A stretch of DNA of 64,000 nucleotides from Alphaproteobacteria bacterium (GCA_021774445.1 JAJFJA010000005.1:137790-201789), one strand, 5' to 3'; positions 26,142 to 35,688 are shown, counted from the stretch's first letter. Numbers and translations: made by a program. Notes: generated by a model from the letters alone, not told the origin.

Positions 26142-26864
26142 ATGACCAGGCACGATCAGAGTGTCGGCAAGCGGGTTGCGGACTTGGATTGGGCGCGCAT
26201 CAACGGCGATTTGGATGCACGCGGCTACGCCACCACCGGTGCAATCCTGACCGCGCGCGAGTGCCAGAGCCTGCGTGCATCGTATGGTCAGCCAGAGCGC
26301 TTTCGTAGCCGGGTCGTCATGGCACGCCACGGTTTCGGATCCGGCGAGTATCAGTATTTCAGCCAACCTTTGCCGGCGCTGGTCGCTGCGCTGCGGCGGG
26401 TGGCGTACCCGCCGCTCGCGGCAGTCGCCAACCGCTGGACCGGCAAGCTGCGGCACACTACGGAATATCCGGAGACGCTGGATGGGTTCCTAGCGGATTG
26501 CCACGCCGCCGGACAGGAACGGCCAACCCCACTGCTGCTGAAGTATGAGGCCGGGGACTATAATCGGCTGCATCAGGATCTTTATGGCGAATTGTTCTTT
26601 CCGTTGCAGATGGCGGTCTTGCTTTCTCGACCGACAGAAGATTTCACCGGCGGCGAGTTTCTGCTGGTGGAGCAACGGCCGCGCCAGCAGTCCCGTGGTG
26701 AAGTGGTGCCGCTGGGCCTGGGCGAGGCGATCATATTCGCGGTCAACTACCGCCCCGTGCAGAGTGCCCGTGGTTACTATCGCGCCACCATGCGTCACGG
26801 GGTCAGCACAATCAGATCGGGTCAGCGCTTCTGCCTGGGCGTGATATTTCACGACGCCTCGTGA
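26142..26864 (+). CDS. 2-oxoglutarate/Fe(II)-dependent oxygenase-like protein
   Basis: 240 aa. The double-stranded beta-helix core is visible in the C-terminal half: the iron motif H-Q-D in NRLHQDLYGE, strands MAVLLSRPTEDFTGGEFLLV, the distal histidine in TMRHGVSTI and the 2-oxoglutarate Arg in GQRFCLGVIFHDA. It is probably cytoplasmic. It resembles bacterial proteins annotated only as 2OG-Fe(II) oxygenase; the substrate is unknown. It stands alone between glycerate kinase and the convergent GNAT gene. Confidence 0.8.
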   Translation: MTRHDQSVGKRVADLDWARINGDLDARGYATTGAILTARECQSLRASYGQPERFRSRVVMARHGFGSGEYQYFSQPLPALVAALRRVAYPPLAAVANRWTGKLRHTTEYPETLDGFLADCHAAGQERPTPLLLKYEAGDYNRLHQDLYGELFFPLQMAVLLSRPTEDFTGGEFLLVEQRPRQQSRGEVVPLGLGEAIIFAVNYRPVQSARGYYRATMRHGVSTIRSGQRFCLGVIFHDAS

Positions 26865-26866
26865 GG

Positions 26867-27331
26867 CTAGGCGAGCCTTTTTGTCATATGGACGACACGG
26901 CGGTCGGCGAGTTGTTCGACCCGCGTTTGCTCATAGCCCAACCGCCGGTACATCGCGCGGTTCCGGGTGAACCGCTCGTTGGTGTATAATCGAATCTCAT
27001 CCAGCCCCAGTCGTCTCGCCTCGTCCTCGGCCAAATTCATCAACCGGCGGCCGTGCCCTTTCCCCTGTTCGGCAGGATCGACCGCGACGCTATAGATCAA
27101 CAAATGGTCGCTGGCGGGCTGCAGTACCAAGGCGCCGATCGGAGCGCCGTCGGGGCCGGCCAACAGCCAGACGATCGCCTCGGCGACGAGGCGGCCATAG
27201 TCGGCGTCGAAGGGCATCGGCGCGACGCCGGTCAGCGCGATATAGCCTTCATAGGCGCGGCGCTTTAGCGCGGTCAGCGCCGCCACATCGTCCACGGCCG
27301 CCGGCCGAAAGGAAGGTTGCGGCGTGCTCAT
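26867..27331 (-). CDS. GNAT-family N-acetyltransferase
   Basis: 154 aa. Typical GNAT core: DDVAALTALKRRAYEGY at the start, YSVAVDPAEQGKGHGRRLMN as the acetyl-CoA-binding motif A, and LYTNERFTRNRAMYRRLGY as motif B. The ...QGKGHGRRL loop is intact. Substrate unknown. It is convergent with the oxygenase gene (2 bp apart) and divergent from the GST gene. Confidence 0.9.
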   Translation of the reverse strand: MSTPQPSFRPAAVDDVAALTALKRRAYEGYIALTGVAPMPFDADYGRLVAEAIVWLLAGPDGAPIGALVLQPASDHLLIYSVAVDPAEQGKGHGRRLMNLAEDEARRLGLDEIRLYTNERFTRNRAMYRRLGYEQTRVEQLADRRVVHMTKRLA

Positions 27332-27422
27332 GACCCGCTCACTCTTGCCGATGATAGACCACCGCTCAATATGGACTATCTAGCCGCCGTGTTAGAACCA
27401 CAATACCTTGGGAGGAAAAGTG

Positions 27423-28043
27423 ATGCTAAAGATCTGGGGACGGGCCAACTCGATCAACGTGCAGAAAGTCCTGTGGTGCTGTGCGGAGCTGGGGCTTGAT
27501 TTCGAGCGTATCGATGCGGGCATGCAGTTTGGCGTCGTCGACCAGCCGGCCTATAAGGCCCTCAACCCCAACGGTCGGGTTCCGACGATCGAGGACAACG
27601 GTTTCGTCTTGTGGGAGTCCAATGCGATCGTACGCTATCTGGCGGCCAAACATGGGCTCGGTACCCTGTGCCCAAGCGACCCGCAAGCCCGAGCCGATGC
27701 AGACCGCTGGATGGACTGGCAGGCCACCAACCTCTGGCAGTCACTGATTCCAGCGTTCTGGGGACTGGTGCGTACGGCGCCGGAGCAGCGCGACCAAGTG
27801 GCAATCCAGGCGTCGGTGGATCAAACCGGCGCTTTTGCCGGTATCCTCGATGCGCATCTCGCCGACAAGGATTTCGTTACCGGCGATACCCTGATGATGG
27901 CCGATATCGTGCTCGGCGTGACCGCTAACCGCTGGTACACATTGCCGATCGAGCGCCCCGATTTGACCAACCTCGCAACTTGGTACGACCGCCTGAGCGA
28001 ACGCCAGGGATTCCGCGACCATGTGCTACAGCCGTTGACCTGA
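27423..28043 (+). CDS. glutathione S-transferase
   Basis: 206 aa. The thioredoxin-fold N-domain begins MLKIWGRANSINVQKVLWCC; the GSH-binding cis-proline region is NPNGRVPTIEDNGFVLWES, with the conserved ES pair. The all-helical C-domain contains VTGDTLMMADIVLGVTANRW. The Ser/Cys near residue 10-17 would be the activator. ATG 27423 has a GGGAGG box; the in-frame TTG at 27408 would sit before it. Function beyond GSH conjugation or isomerisation is unknown. Confidence 0.92.
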   Translation: MLKIWGRANSINVQKVLWCCAELGLDFERIDAGMQFGVVDQPAYKALNPNGRVPTIEDNGFVLWESNAIVRYLAAKHGLGTLCPSDPQARADADRWMDWQATNLWQSLIPAFWGLVRTAPEQRDQVAIQASVDQTGAFAGILDAHLADKDFVTGDTLMMADIVLGVTANRWYTLPIERPDLTNLATWYDRLSERQGFRDHVLQPLT

Positions 28044-28117
28044 GGGCTCGCACGCGCCAGTAATCATCATACTAATCCCCAGCCGGGATATGGCATTGGC
28101 AGTCGATGGAGGTGGTA

Positions 28118-29107
28118 GTGCGCCTAGTACAATTTCTTGATGAAAGCGGTAGGCGGGCGGTGGCCCTTGTCGATGGCAGCCGGCTGCGGTGTCTTCGCGA
28201 CTGCGCCAGCACTTATTCCCTGGGACTTGAAGCCGCCCGGGGCGACACGCCGCTGGCGGCGCTAGTGGACACGCGCGTCACGGATGAGGTGGTCTCCTAC
28301 GACGCTCTGGAGGCTGAAGAAAGGCTGCTGCCGCCGCTCGACCATCCGGAGGATCCGGCGCATTGTTTCGTCACCGGCACTGGCTTGACCCATTTGGGCA
28401 GCGCCGATGCTCGCGATAAGATGCATACCAAGTTGGCCAGCACAGACGACCTGACAGATTCCATGAAGATGTTCCAGATGGGTCTGGAAGCGGGCAAGCC
28501 GGACGGCGCCGGCGTCGGGGTGCAGCCGGAGTGGTTTTACAAGGGGGATGGTAGCTGCGTGGCGTCGCCGGGCGCCGGGTTGGCCATGCCGGCATTCGCC
28601 CTGGATGGCGGAGAGGAGCCGGAAGTCGCCGGCCTCTACGTCGTGGGCGACGATGGCACCCCCTGCCGGTTGGGGTTTGCAATCGGCAACGAGTTTTCCG
28701 ACCATGTGATGGAACGACAAAACTATCTCTACCTGGCGCACTCGAAGCTGCGGTCCTGCGCGCTGGGTCCGGAGATGCTGCTCGGGCCGCTCCCGGACGG
28801 CGTGCAAGGCACCTCGCGCATTCGCCGCGGCGACGAGACTATTTGGGAGCATGGCTTCTTGAGCGGCGAGAGCAATATGTCGCATAGCATCGCTAATCTG
28901 GAGCATCATCACTTCAAATATGCGATGTTCCGGCGACCGGGCGACGTGCATATTCACTTTTTCGGCACGGCAACCCTGAGTTTCTCGGATGGCGTGACGG
29001 TGCAACCGGGCGATATCTTCGAAATCGAGGCCGAGGCCTTTGGGCGACCGTTGCGCAATACGCTAAGCAAACACGCGGCCGAGCCGGTGCGCGTTAGAGC
29101 CCTTTAG
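28118..29107 (+). CDS. GguC/AraD1-type fumarylacetoacetate-hydrolase-fold protein
   Basis: 329 aa from GTG 28118, which has GGAGG at 28108-28112 at ideal spacing; the upstream ATG at 28106 overlaps that box. The start VRLVQFLDESGRRAVALVDG and blocks such as EWFYKGDGSCV, EVAGLYVVGDDGTPCRLGF and GNEFSDHVMER match the GguC/AraD1 family, which includes 2-keto-3-deoxy-L-arabonate dehydratases of oxidative pentose routes. An aldehyde dehydrogenase gene follows 21 bp later, consistent with conversion onward to 2-oxoglutarate semialdehyde and 2-oxoglutarate (inference). Confidence 0.85.
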   Translation: MRLVQFLDESGRRAVALVDGSRLRCLRDCASTYSLGLEAARGDTPLAALVDTRVTDEVVSYDALEAEERLLPPLDHPEDPAHCFVTGTGLTHLGSADARDKMHTKLASTDDLTDSMKMFQMGLEAGKPDGAGVGVQPEWFYKGDGSCVASPGAGLAMPAFALDGGEEPEVAGLYVVGDDGTPCRLGFAIGNEFSDHVMERQNYLYLAHSKLRSCALGPEMLLGPLPDGVQGTSRIRRGDETIWEHGFLSGESNMSHSIANLEHHHFKYAMFRRPGDVHIHFFGTATLSFSDGVTVQPGDIFEIEAEAFGRPLRNTLSKHAAEPVRVRAL

Positions 29108-29128
29108 GACGAAAGGAAGTTTAGAGCG

Positions 29129-30565
29129 ATGACCGTGCACAAGAACCTCGTGGCCGGTGGGTGGCAGGATGCCAGCCAGGCCAAGGAGAATATCAACCCA
29201 TCGGATATCTCGGATATCGTCGGGCAGTATGCGCAGGCAGATAGCGCCACGGTTGAGGCGGCAATCGCCGCTGCGAAGGCCGCCGCGCCGGCCTGGGGCG
29301 GATCGACACCGCAGCAGCGCTTCGACCTACTCGACGCCGTCGGGACCGAGATCCTGGCCCGCAAGGACGAACTGGGCAATCTGCTCTCGCGTGAGGAAGG
29401 CAAAACCCTGCCCGAGGGTATTGGCGAGGCCATGCGCGCCGGTGCGGTGTTCAAATTCTTCGCTGGCGAAGCGCTGCGTATCGCGGGTGAGAAAATCGCT
29501 TCGGTACGGCCGGGCGTCGACGTGGAGATCACACGAGAGCCACTTGGCGTCGTGGGCATTATTACGCCCTGGAATTTCCCGATCGCCATTCCGGCCTGGA
29601 AAATCGCGCCCGCGCTGGCCTATGGCAACACGGTGGTCTTCAAGCCGGCTAGTCTGGCGCCAGGCTGTGCCTGGGCCATAGCCGATATCTTGGCCAAGGC
29701 GGGCGTGCCGGACGGCGTGTTCAATTTGGTCATGGGAAGCGGCGGCGTGGTCGGCAACACGCTGCTGGATCACACCGACGTCGCGGGAATCAGCTTTACC
29801 GGTTCGGTGGATACGGGACGGCAGGTCGCGGCCCACTGCGCGGCGCGGCTGGCCAAGGTGCAGTTGGAGATGGGCGGCAAAAACCCGCTGGTGGTGCTGG
29901 ACGATGCGAACCTGGACGTGGCCGTGAATTGTGCCGTGCAGGGCGCCTTTTTCTCGACCGGGCAGCGCTGCACGGCGTCCTCTCGCCTGATCGTTACCGC
30001 GGGTATTCACGACCGCTTTGTCGATGCCGTGTTGAGCAGCCTGCAGTCGCTCAAGGTGGACGACGCGCTGGCGGCGGGCACGCAGATCGGGCCTGTTGTC
30101 GATGGCGATCAATTGGACAAGAACCTGGAGTATCTCGAAATCGGTAAGAGCGAGGGCGCGAAGTTGGCCTGGGGCGGCGAGCGGTTGAGCCGTGACAAGG
30201 ATGGGTTTTACATGGCCCCCGCCCTGTTCACGGAAGCGAATAACAGTATGCGGATCAGCCGCGAGGAGATCTTCGGCCCGGTGGCCAGTGTCATCCGGGT
30301 GAAGGACTATGACGAAGCCCTGGCCGTCGCGAACGACACCGAGTTCGGGTTGTCATCGGGTATCTGCACAACGTCGCTAAAGCACGCCAGCCATTACAAA
30401 GCGAATGCCGAGGCTGGCATGGTGATGGTCAATCTGCCGACCGCCGGTGTCGATTATCATGTGCCGTTCGGCGGCACAAAGGGGTCGAGCTACGGTAGTC
30501 GCGAGCAAGGCCGGTATGCGGCGGAGTTCTACACGACAGTTAAAACGGCCTATACCGCCCCCTAG
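29129..30565 (+). CDS. aldehyde dehydrogenase, probable 2-oxoglutarate-semialdehyde type
   Basis: 478 aa NAD(P)-dependent aldehyde dehydrogenase. Seen: GIITPWNFPIAIPAWKIAPA, the Rossmann motif FTGSVDTGRQV, catalytic Glu in LEMGGKNPLVVL and catalytic C281 in TGQRCTASSR. The C-terminal PFGGTKGSSYGSREQG is typical of the 2-oxoglutarate-semialdehyde/succinate-semialdehyde group. Pairing with the upstream GguC-like dehydratase favours the last step of a Weimberg-type sugar acid pathway. A GC-rich hairpin follows the stop. Confidence 0.9.
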   Translation: MTVHKNLVAGGWQDASQAKENINPSDISDIVGQYAQADSATVEAAIAAAKAAAPAWGGSTPQQRFDLLDAVGTEILARKDELGNLLSREEGKTLPEGIGEAMRAGAVFKFFAGEALRIAGEKIASVRPGVDVEITREPLGVVGIITPWNFPIAIPAWKIAPALAYGNTVVFKPASLAPGCAWAIADILAKAGVPDGVFNLVMGSGGVVGNTLLDHTDVAGISFTGSVDTGRQVAAHCAARLAKVQLEMGGKNPLVVLDDANLDVAVNCAVQGAFFSTGQRCTASSRLIVTAGIHDRFVDAVLSSLQSLKVDDALAAGTQIGPVVDGDQLDKNLEYLEIGKSEGAKLAWGGERLSRDKDGFYMAPALFTEANNSMRISREEIFGPVASVIRVKDYDEALAVANDTEFGLSSGICTTSLKHASHYKANAEAGMVMVNLPTAGVDYHVPFGGTKGSSYGSREQGRYAAEFYTTVKTAYTAP

Positions 30566-30570
30566 TCAGA

Positions 30571-30604
30571 ATGGCTTCTGCCCGCTGGCACGGGCAGAAG
30601 CCAT
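30571..30604 (+). terminator. hairpin after aldehyde dehydrogenase gene
   Basis: ATGGCTTCTGCCCG and CGGGCAGAAGCCAT form a perfect 14-bp stem around a 6-base loop, 5 bp after the stop. Only CTTCACT follows, not a T-run, so it may terminate weakly or protect the mRNA 3' end. Confidence 0.55.
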
Positions 30605-30622
30605 CTTCACTCGGAGCAGCGG

Positions 30623-31036
30623 ATGCCCCTGCATCACATCGAACATTACCTGGTGCTGGCCAAAGACCTGGACGCGACGCGCAAATTCTACGTCGATGTG
30701 CTCGGGATGATCGATGGCGAGCGGCCGCCCTTCGATTTCGCCGGCCATTGGCTCTATCTTGGCGACCAGGCCTGCGTTCATGTCGCGCAGGCAGGCAAGA
30801 ATCCGGGGCAGCGACGCTATCTGGGTGAGAGCGCTGCAGCCTCGGGAACGGGGTCTATCGACCACATTGCTTTCAGGGCCACCGGCCTCGCCGAGATGAT
30901 CAACCGTCTGGACAGCCTTGGCATCGAGGCAAGGCGGCGAACGGTGCCGGACCAGGGCCTCAAGCAGTTGTTCATCAGGGACCCGAATGGCGTCACCATT
31001 GAACTCAATTATCCGGCTTCCGAGGCCGAGGCGTAA
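30623..31036 (+). CDS. VOC-family (glyoxalase/dioxygenase fold) protein
   Basis: 137 aa, two beta-alpha-beta-beta-beta modules. The first begins LHHIEHYLVLAKDLDATRKF, the second has IDHIAFRATGLAEMINRL, and the end has IRDPNGVTIELNYP with the metal-binding Glu. The likely metal ligands are His5/His (module 1), His in DHIAF and Glu in IELN. It could be a glyoxalase, epimerase or dioxygenase; nothing nearby decides. It follows the hairpin and ends against the phosphoribosyltransferase gene. Confidence 0.88.
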   Translation: MPLHHIEHYLVLAKDLDATRKFYVDVLGMIDGERPPFDFAGHWLYLGDQACVHVAQAGKNPGQRRYLGESAAASGTGSIDHIAFRATGLAEMINRLDSLGIEARRRTVPDQGLKQLFIRDPNGVTIELNYPASEAEA

Positions 31037-31678
31037 TCAGGCCGTCGGCGCCCGCTGCATCAGCGATATGACCTCGGAATCCGAGACCTGGGGAAATTCC
31101 CGATAGGCCATGCTGGTCGCTGCAAGATCGCTGAGTGGCTCGAGGCAGACTATTTTGTCGACTTCCGCAGCGAGGGACCGCAGCGCTTGCGGTGACGCTA
31201 CCGGAACGGCGAGCAACAGCCGGCGCGGCGCCGAGCGGCGAGCGGCACGAAGGGCGGCGCGAACTGTGGCGCCGGTGGCGATACCATCGTCGACCAGGAT
31301 CACGGTGCGGCCGGTCAGATCGACGCGGGGGCGGTCGCCGAGATAACGCCGCCGCCGGCGGGCGATCTCGGCCAGTTTCCGATCGGCTTGGGCGGCAAGA
31401 TATTCCGCGGAAATGTTCAGTGCCTCGACGATCTCGTCGTTCAGAACGCGCTGTGGTTGCGCGCCGTCAGCTATGGCACCCACGGCCAGTTCAGGTTGAT
31501 CCGGCGCGCCAATCTTGGCGGCAAAAAGCAAGTCCAAGGGCGCGTTTAGGGCCTGCGCGATCTCAAAAGCCACCGGTACCCCGCCGCGCGGTAATGCGAG
31601 GACGACAGCATGCTGACCACGTTGACGCTTAAGCCGCTCGGCCAGCTTGCGTCCTGCGTCGGTGCGATCAGCGAACAT
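31037..31678 (-). CDS. phosphoribosyltransferase-domain protein
   Basis: 213 aa from ATG 31678; a longer frame would run into the thiolase gene. The PRPP-binding motif VILVDDGIATGATVRAAL is complete, preceded by VLALPRGGVPVAFEIA. Proteins of this type (often found beside a dienelactone hydrolase-like domain) are widespread but of unknown substrate. It follows the thiolase stop by 11 bp on the same strand, so it may be read through with thiolase and BKACE. Confidence 0.87.
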   Translation of the reverse strand: MFADRTDAGRKLAERLKRQRGQHAVVLALPRGGVPVAFEIAQALNAPLDLLFAAKIGAPDQPELAVGAIADGAQPQRVLNDEIVEALNISAEYLAAQADRKLAEIARRRRRYLGDRPRVDLTGRTVILVDDGIATGATVRAALRAARRSAPRRLLLAVPVASPQALRSLAAEVDKIVCLEPLSDLAATSMAYREFPQVSDSEVISLMQRAPTA

Positions 31679-31689
31679 CGGCGGCGGCA

Positions 31690-32871
31690 CTATGCAACCT
31701 CGAACAGCCCGGCCGCGCCCATGCCGCCACCGACGCACATTGCGACGATGACCAGGCGGGCGCCGCGGCGCTTGCCTTCAAGCAAAGCATGGCCGGTCAT
31801 GCGGGCGCCGCTCATGCCATAGGGATGGCCGATGCTAATGGCACCACCATTGACGTTGAATTTGTCGGGATCGATGCCAAGACGGTCGCGGCAATAGAGC
31901 GCCTGGACGGCGAACGCCTCGTTCAGCTCCCACAGGTCGATATCCGCGACCTTTAAGCCGGTGCGCTGCAGCAGGCGCGGCACCGCGAAGACAGGCCCTA
32001 TGCCCATTTCGTCGGGCTCGCAGCCGGCGACGGCGAAGCCGCGAAAGATACCCAGCGGCTGCTGGCCACGGCGCTCAGCCAGCCTGGCGTCCATGACAAC
32101 ACAGGCAGAGGCGCCATCGGAGAGCTGGCTGGCATTCCCGGGGGTTACCGAGCCGCCGCCGATCACCGGATTGAGTGCGGCCAGTGCGGCGGCAGTTGTA
32201 CCCGGCCGGTTGCCCTCGTCCTTGGTGAGAGTGACAGGTTCCTCGTGGACGGTGCCGGCGTCACGATCCTGTACCAGTTTGACCGTCGGCAGCGGAACAA
32301 TTTCGGCGTCAAAGCGGCCGGCCTCTTGCGCTGCTGCCGTGCGCCGCTGACTGGACAAGGCGTAGGCATCCTGCGCGTCGCGGGAGACGGCGTAACGTGT
32401 GGCGACAACCTCGGCGGTCTCAAGCATGGGCATGAAGACCTGTGGCTTATGCCGGATCAGATATGGATCGTCCATGCGCCTGACCGTCTGATGGTCCTGT
32501 TGCAGTTGGCTGATCATCTCGACGCCGCCGGCGACGGCAACCGGTACATGATCGACGATGACCCGCTGGGCGGCCATGGCAATGGTCTGCAACCCGGATG
32601 CGCAGAAACGGTTGACCGTAGCGGCGGCGGCGCTGGCGGGGATGCCCGCCCGAAGGGCGCCGTGGCGGGCGACATTCTGACCGGTGTTGCCCTCCGGATA
32701 ACCGCAGCCAAACAAGACGTCCTCGATCTCAGCCGGGTCAATGGCGGCGCGGCGAACCGCTTCCGCGATGGCATGACCGGTCAGCGCCGTGCCGCCGGTA
32801 TTGTTGAAGGCACCTCGGAAGGCCTTGCCGATCGGGGTGCGGGCGGTCGCGACGACCGCGGCGTCGGTCAA
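31690..32871 (-). CDS. acetyl-CoA acetyltransferase (thiolase)
   Basis: 393 aa, full-length thiolase. The acyl-accepting C90 lies in [11 protein letters not shown]; the C-terminal catalytic motifs are [17 protein letters not shown] and [13 protein letters not shown]. In combination with the BKACE gene 2 bp upstream it probably splits or forms a beta-ketoacyl-CoA (for example acetoacetyl-CoA) made by that enzyme. It could instead act in general fatty acid or amino acid breakdown. Confidence 0.93.
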   Translation of the reverse strand: MTDAAVVATARTPIGKAFRGAFNNTGGTALTGHAIAEAVRRAAIDPAEIEDVLFGCGYPEGNTGQNVARHGALRAGIPASAAAATVNRFCASGLQTIAMAAQRVIVDHVPVAVAGGVEMISQLQQDHQTVRRMDDPYLIRHKPQVFMPMLETAEVVATRYAVSRDAQDAYALSSQRRTAAAQEAGRFDAEIVPLPTVKLVQDRDAGTVHEEPVTLTKDEGNRPGTTAAALAALNPVIGGGSVTPGNASQLSDGASACVVMDARLAERRGQQPLGIFRGFAVAGCEPDEMGIGPVFAVPRLLQRTGLKVADIDLWELNEAFAVQALYCRDRLGIDPDKFNVNGGAISIGHPYGMSGARMTGHALLEGKRRGARLVIVAMCVGGGMGAAGLFEVA

Positions 32872-32873
32872 GA

Positions 32874-33806
32874 CTAAAACCCGACCCGATCGCCGCCCTT
32901 GAGGGCCAGCGCTCGTCGAGCCTCGTCCGGCGTCGCAATCTCGAGGGACAGGTCGGCGCAGATCCCACGGATTTTCGTGACCTGCTCCGCGTTGCTCTTG
33001 GCGAGTTGGCCCTTGCCGATATAGAGGCTGTCTTCAAGGCCGACGCGGACGTTGCCGCCGAGCATCGCCGCGTGCGTGGTGAAGGCGAGCTGATGGCGGC
33101 CGGCGGCCAGTACGGACCAGACATAATCGTCACCGAACAGCCGGTCGGCGGTGCGGCGCATGAACAGCAGATTGTCATGCTCGGCGCCGATGCCGCCGAG
33201 AATGCCGAAGATGCTCTGGATGAAGATCGGCGGTTCAATCAGACCGCGATCGAGGAAATGGGCGGTGTTGTAGAGGTGGCCGATGTCGTAACATTCATGC
33301 TCGAATTTGGTGCCGTGCTCTTGTCCAAGAGTCTTCAAGACGGTCTCAATATCCTTGAAGGTATTGCGGAAAATGAAATCGTCGGTGCCCTTGAGATAGG
33401 GTTGCTCCCAATCGAATTTCCAGTTGTCGTATTTGTCGGCGGCAGGAAATAGGCCGAAATTCATCGATCCCATATTGAGGGATGCCATTTCCGGTTTGGC
33501 GTGCAAGGCCGCGGCCAAACGTTCCTCCAGCGTCATGCCGAGACCGCCGCCTGTCGTGATGTTGATCACCGCGTCGGTCGCCTGCTTGATGCGCGGCAGG
33601 AAGTCCATGAAAACCGAGGGATCAGGGGTCGGCTTGCCGGTTTGCGGGTCGCGGGCGTGCAAATGGACGATGGCGGCGCCGGCCTCGACCGCGGCGATGC
33701 TCTCCGCGGCGATCTCATCGGGGGTAATCGGCAAATAGTCCGACATAGTGGGCGTGTGAATGCCGCCAGTAATCGCCACCGAAATGATTACTTTTTGGTT
33801 GGCCAT
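32874..33806 (-). CDS. beta-keto acid cleavage enzyme (BKACE, DUF849)
   Basis: 310 aa zinc enzyme of the 3-keto-5-aminohexanoate cleavage (Kce) family. The N-terminal [20 protein letters not shown], zinc ligands in [17 protein letters not shown], the [14 protein letters not shown] loop and [14 protein letters not shown] are all typical. BKACE proteins condense a beta-keto acid with acetyl-CoA to acetoacetate and a CoA thioester. The paired thiolase suggests that acetoacetyl-CoA or a similar product is processed next. Specific substrate unknown. Confidence 0.93.
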   Translation of the reverse strand: MANQKVIISVAITGGIHTPTMSDYLPITPDEIAAESIAAVEAGAAIVHLHARDPQTGKPTPDPSVFMDFLPRIKQATDAVINITTGGGLGMTLEERLAAALHAKPEMASLNMGSMNFGLFPAADKYDNWKFDWEQPYLKGTDDFIFRNTFKDIETVLKTLGQEHGTKFEHECYDIGHLYNTAHFLDRGLIEPPIFIQSIFGILGGIGAEHDNLLFMRRTADRLFGDDYVWSVLAAGRHQLAFTTHAAMLGGNVRVGLEDSLYIGKGQLAKSNAEQVTKIRGICADLSLEIATPDEARRALALKGGDRVGF

Positions 33807-33959
33807 AAGCCGTACCCCGTTCTGTCCTTACCGCCAGAGACTAAACAGGCCGCGGCAGCGGCGCAATCAGGCCGCATAGCTCACGGGATTGCGTTTTGCG
33901 GCCGGGGAACGGCGCGGCTAGGTTGGCAGGTCGGTGTACAGAATTTGGGCAAACCCCTG

Positions 33960-34856
33960 ATGGATTGGACAATTTACTGGTTTATGCTGCCGGTCTCGAT
34001 GATGGTCGCGACGACGGCCATGTTGAGCGGTATCGGTGGGGCGGCCCTGTTTACGCCGATTTTCCTGATCATCTTCCCCCTTCTCGGGCCGGAATATCTC
34101 CTGGCCAGTCCGGTCGCCGCCATCGGGGTGGCGCTGCTGACGGAAACGTTCGGCTTCTCTTCAGGTTTCGTCGGCTATTTTCGCAAGCGACTGATCGACT
34201 TCCGGGGCGCCGTCCAATTCATCGCGGTTGGCGTGCCAATCGCGGTGGCCGGGGCGCTGTCAGCACAATTCGTCAATCCGGAAGTCCTCAAGGGTGCCTA
34301 TGCAGCGCTGATGCTGGTGCTGGCGGTTATTCTTTTTCGGCACCATGCCCCGGTCGCCGACGCGCCTCAAGTGTCGAGCAATCTGTCTGTCGGGGCTGCC
34401 GACGCACGGCCAACGCGCAGCATCAAGGCGCGGAACGGGCAGGTTTATACCTACAAGATACCGCGCCAAGGCGGCGGGGCGGTCGCGACCGGTCTCGGCG
34501 CCTTCCTGACGGGGATGCTTTCGGTGGGCATCGGCGAAGTGGTGATGCCGCAGCTGGTGAAGCGTTGTAGAGTGCCGGTGCCGGTCGCCGCGGCGACCTC
34601 GGTCATGGTGGTCATCGTGGTCGTGGCGTCGGCGTCCTTCGCGCAAATCTCGGCGCTGGTCGCCGAAGGCGGAGTCTCGGCGGTGCCGTGGAACCTGGTG
34701 GCCTATACGATTCCCGGGGTCATCATCGGTGGCCAAATTGGACCGCGTTTGCAAGGGACCATCCCACCGCGGCTGATGGAGCGGGGAATCGCCATCCTGT
34801 TCGCGATTATCGGCGTGTCGATGAGCTGGATTGTTTTCAGGGCGCTGACCGGCTAG
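33960..34856 (+). CDS. TauE/SafE-family sulfite exporter-like permease
   Basis: 298 aa from ATG 33960 (the longer frame upstream runs antisense through the BKACE gene). About eight hydrophobic segments, with MLSGIGGAALFTPIFLI near the N-terminus and a second half repeat SVGIGEVVMPQLVKRC and VPGVIIGGQIGPRL-like block, typical of TauE/SafE. A cytoplasmic loop of about 60 residues lies between the halves. Such carriers export sulfite or organosulfonates, or import anions. Divergent from BKACE; substrate unknown. Confidence 0.88.
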   Translation: MDWTIYWFMLPVSMMVATTAMLSGIGGAALFTPIFLIIFPLLGPEYLLASPVAAIGVALLTETFGFSSGFVGYFRKRLIDFRGAVQFIAVGVPIAVAGALSAQFVNPEVLKGAYAALMLVLAVILFRHHAPVADAPQVSSNLSVGAADARPTRSIKARNGQVYTYKIPRQGGGAVATGLGAFLTGMLSVGIGEVVMPQLVKRCRVPVPVAAATSVMVVIVVVASASFAQISALVAEGGVSAVPWNLVAYTIPGVIIGGQIGPRLQGTIPPRLMERGIAILFAIIGVSMSWIVFRALTG

Positions 34857-34941
34857 CTTCCGGGGCTGGCGATTCGCGCGGCACCTACCACATTCTGATT
34901 CGTCATGACCTTGGTGACCGCACAGCGAAGCGGGCGATGCA

Positions 34942-35676
34942 ATGACACTTGGATCTTGGGAAGAACGAGGCCGCTCGAGACGGCGACGGCGGGTTGTTTG
35001 GCGGCTGTTGGGGTTGGCGGTGCTGGTTGGTGCGATAGGGGCCGCCGGTGCGTGGTCCTATGACATCGGCACGACGTTGGCCCGACAAGAGGTCACGCTG
35101 CTAGAGCGCAAGGTCGGCGAACTGAGCGAGCAGAACGAAACGCTGCGCGACGACTTGCTCGGGCTCAATACCGAGCTTGCCGGAGAGCGCGAGCGCGGCA
35201 GACAACTGGCCGAAGCCTATGAGCGGGACACGCCCGACGAACAGCAACAAGCGCTGCTGGACCTTATCCGCGCCCGTCAGGAGGCCGGCGTCGCGGCGGA
35301 GCGGATCAAATTTGTGATCGGCGCGGTTGGTAATGTCCGGGAGTGCGACCTGGAACCGAATACTCGACGTTTCGTCGCGAATACGGAGTTCCGTACCGGG
35401 TCAAACGACACCGTAAGTTTCGCGAATAGCACCGTTACGGTTACGGCAACCGGTGTCGCCGCCAAGGACAGCGACGGGAAACCACTCGGTTGGTTCGACC
35501 CGGCGGCGCCGATCAAGGCGGTGTTTACCTATATCGATGGGGCCCGGTCAGTGGCAGAGGGCGTATTGCCCCTGCAACATTCGGTGGTGGCAGGCGACAG
35601 CGAGTATCGTTTCAATCTGGTCGCAGGGGAGCGGTCATTTATCAGGGCAACGGCCGATCGCTGCCGTTATCCGTAA
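34942..35676 (+). CDS. unknown membrane-anchored coiled-coil protein
   Basis: 244 aa, not recognised. An arginine-rich start (RGRSRRRRRVVWRL) leads into one transmembrane helix (about 20-43). A heptad-like acidic stretch (LERKVGELSEQNETLRDDLL onward, about 50-100) should form a coiled coil. The C-terminal 130 residues look beta-rich and soluble (RRFVANTEFRTGSND, TVTVTATGVA). Topology suggests the C-domain is periplasmic. It resembles bacterial 'hypothetical' proteins with a similar helix-plus-coil plan. It is 12 bp ahead of the hydrolase gene and probably shares its operon. Confidence 0.75.
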   Translation: MTLGSWEERGRSRRRRRVVWRLLGLAVLVGAIGAAGAWSYDIGTTLARQEVTLLERKVGELSEQNETLRDDLLGLNTELAGERERGRQLAEAYERDTPDEQQQALLDLIRARQEAGVAAERIKFVIGAVGNVRECDLEPNTRRFVANTEFRTGSNDTVSFANSTVTVTATGVAAKDSDGKPLGWFDPAAPIKAVFTYIDGARSVAEGVLPLQHSVVAGDSEYRFNLVAGERSFIRATADRCRYP

Positions 35677-35688
35677 GGCGGAGGGATA

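Noticed and set aside
30571-30604. Hairpin as small RNA or riboswitch
   Set aside because: Simple perfect stem directly after a stop codon; no conserved aptamer features.
33501-33959. Long N-terminal extension of the TauE gene
   Set aside because: The extension runs antisense through the BKACE gene and has no hydrophobic character; homology starts at ATG 33960.
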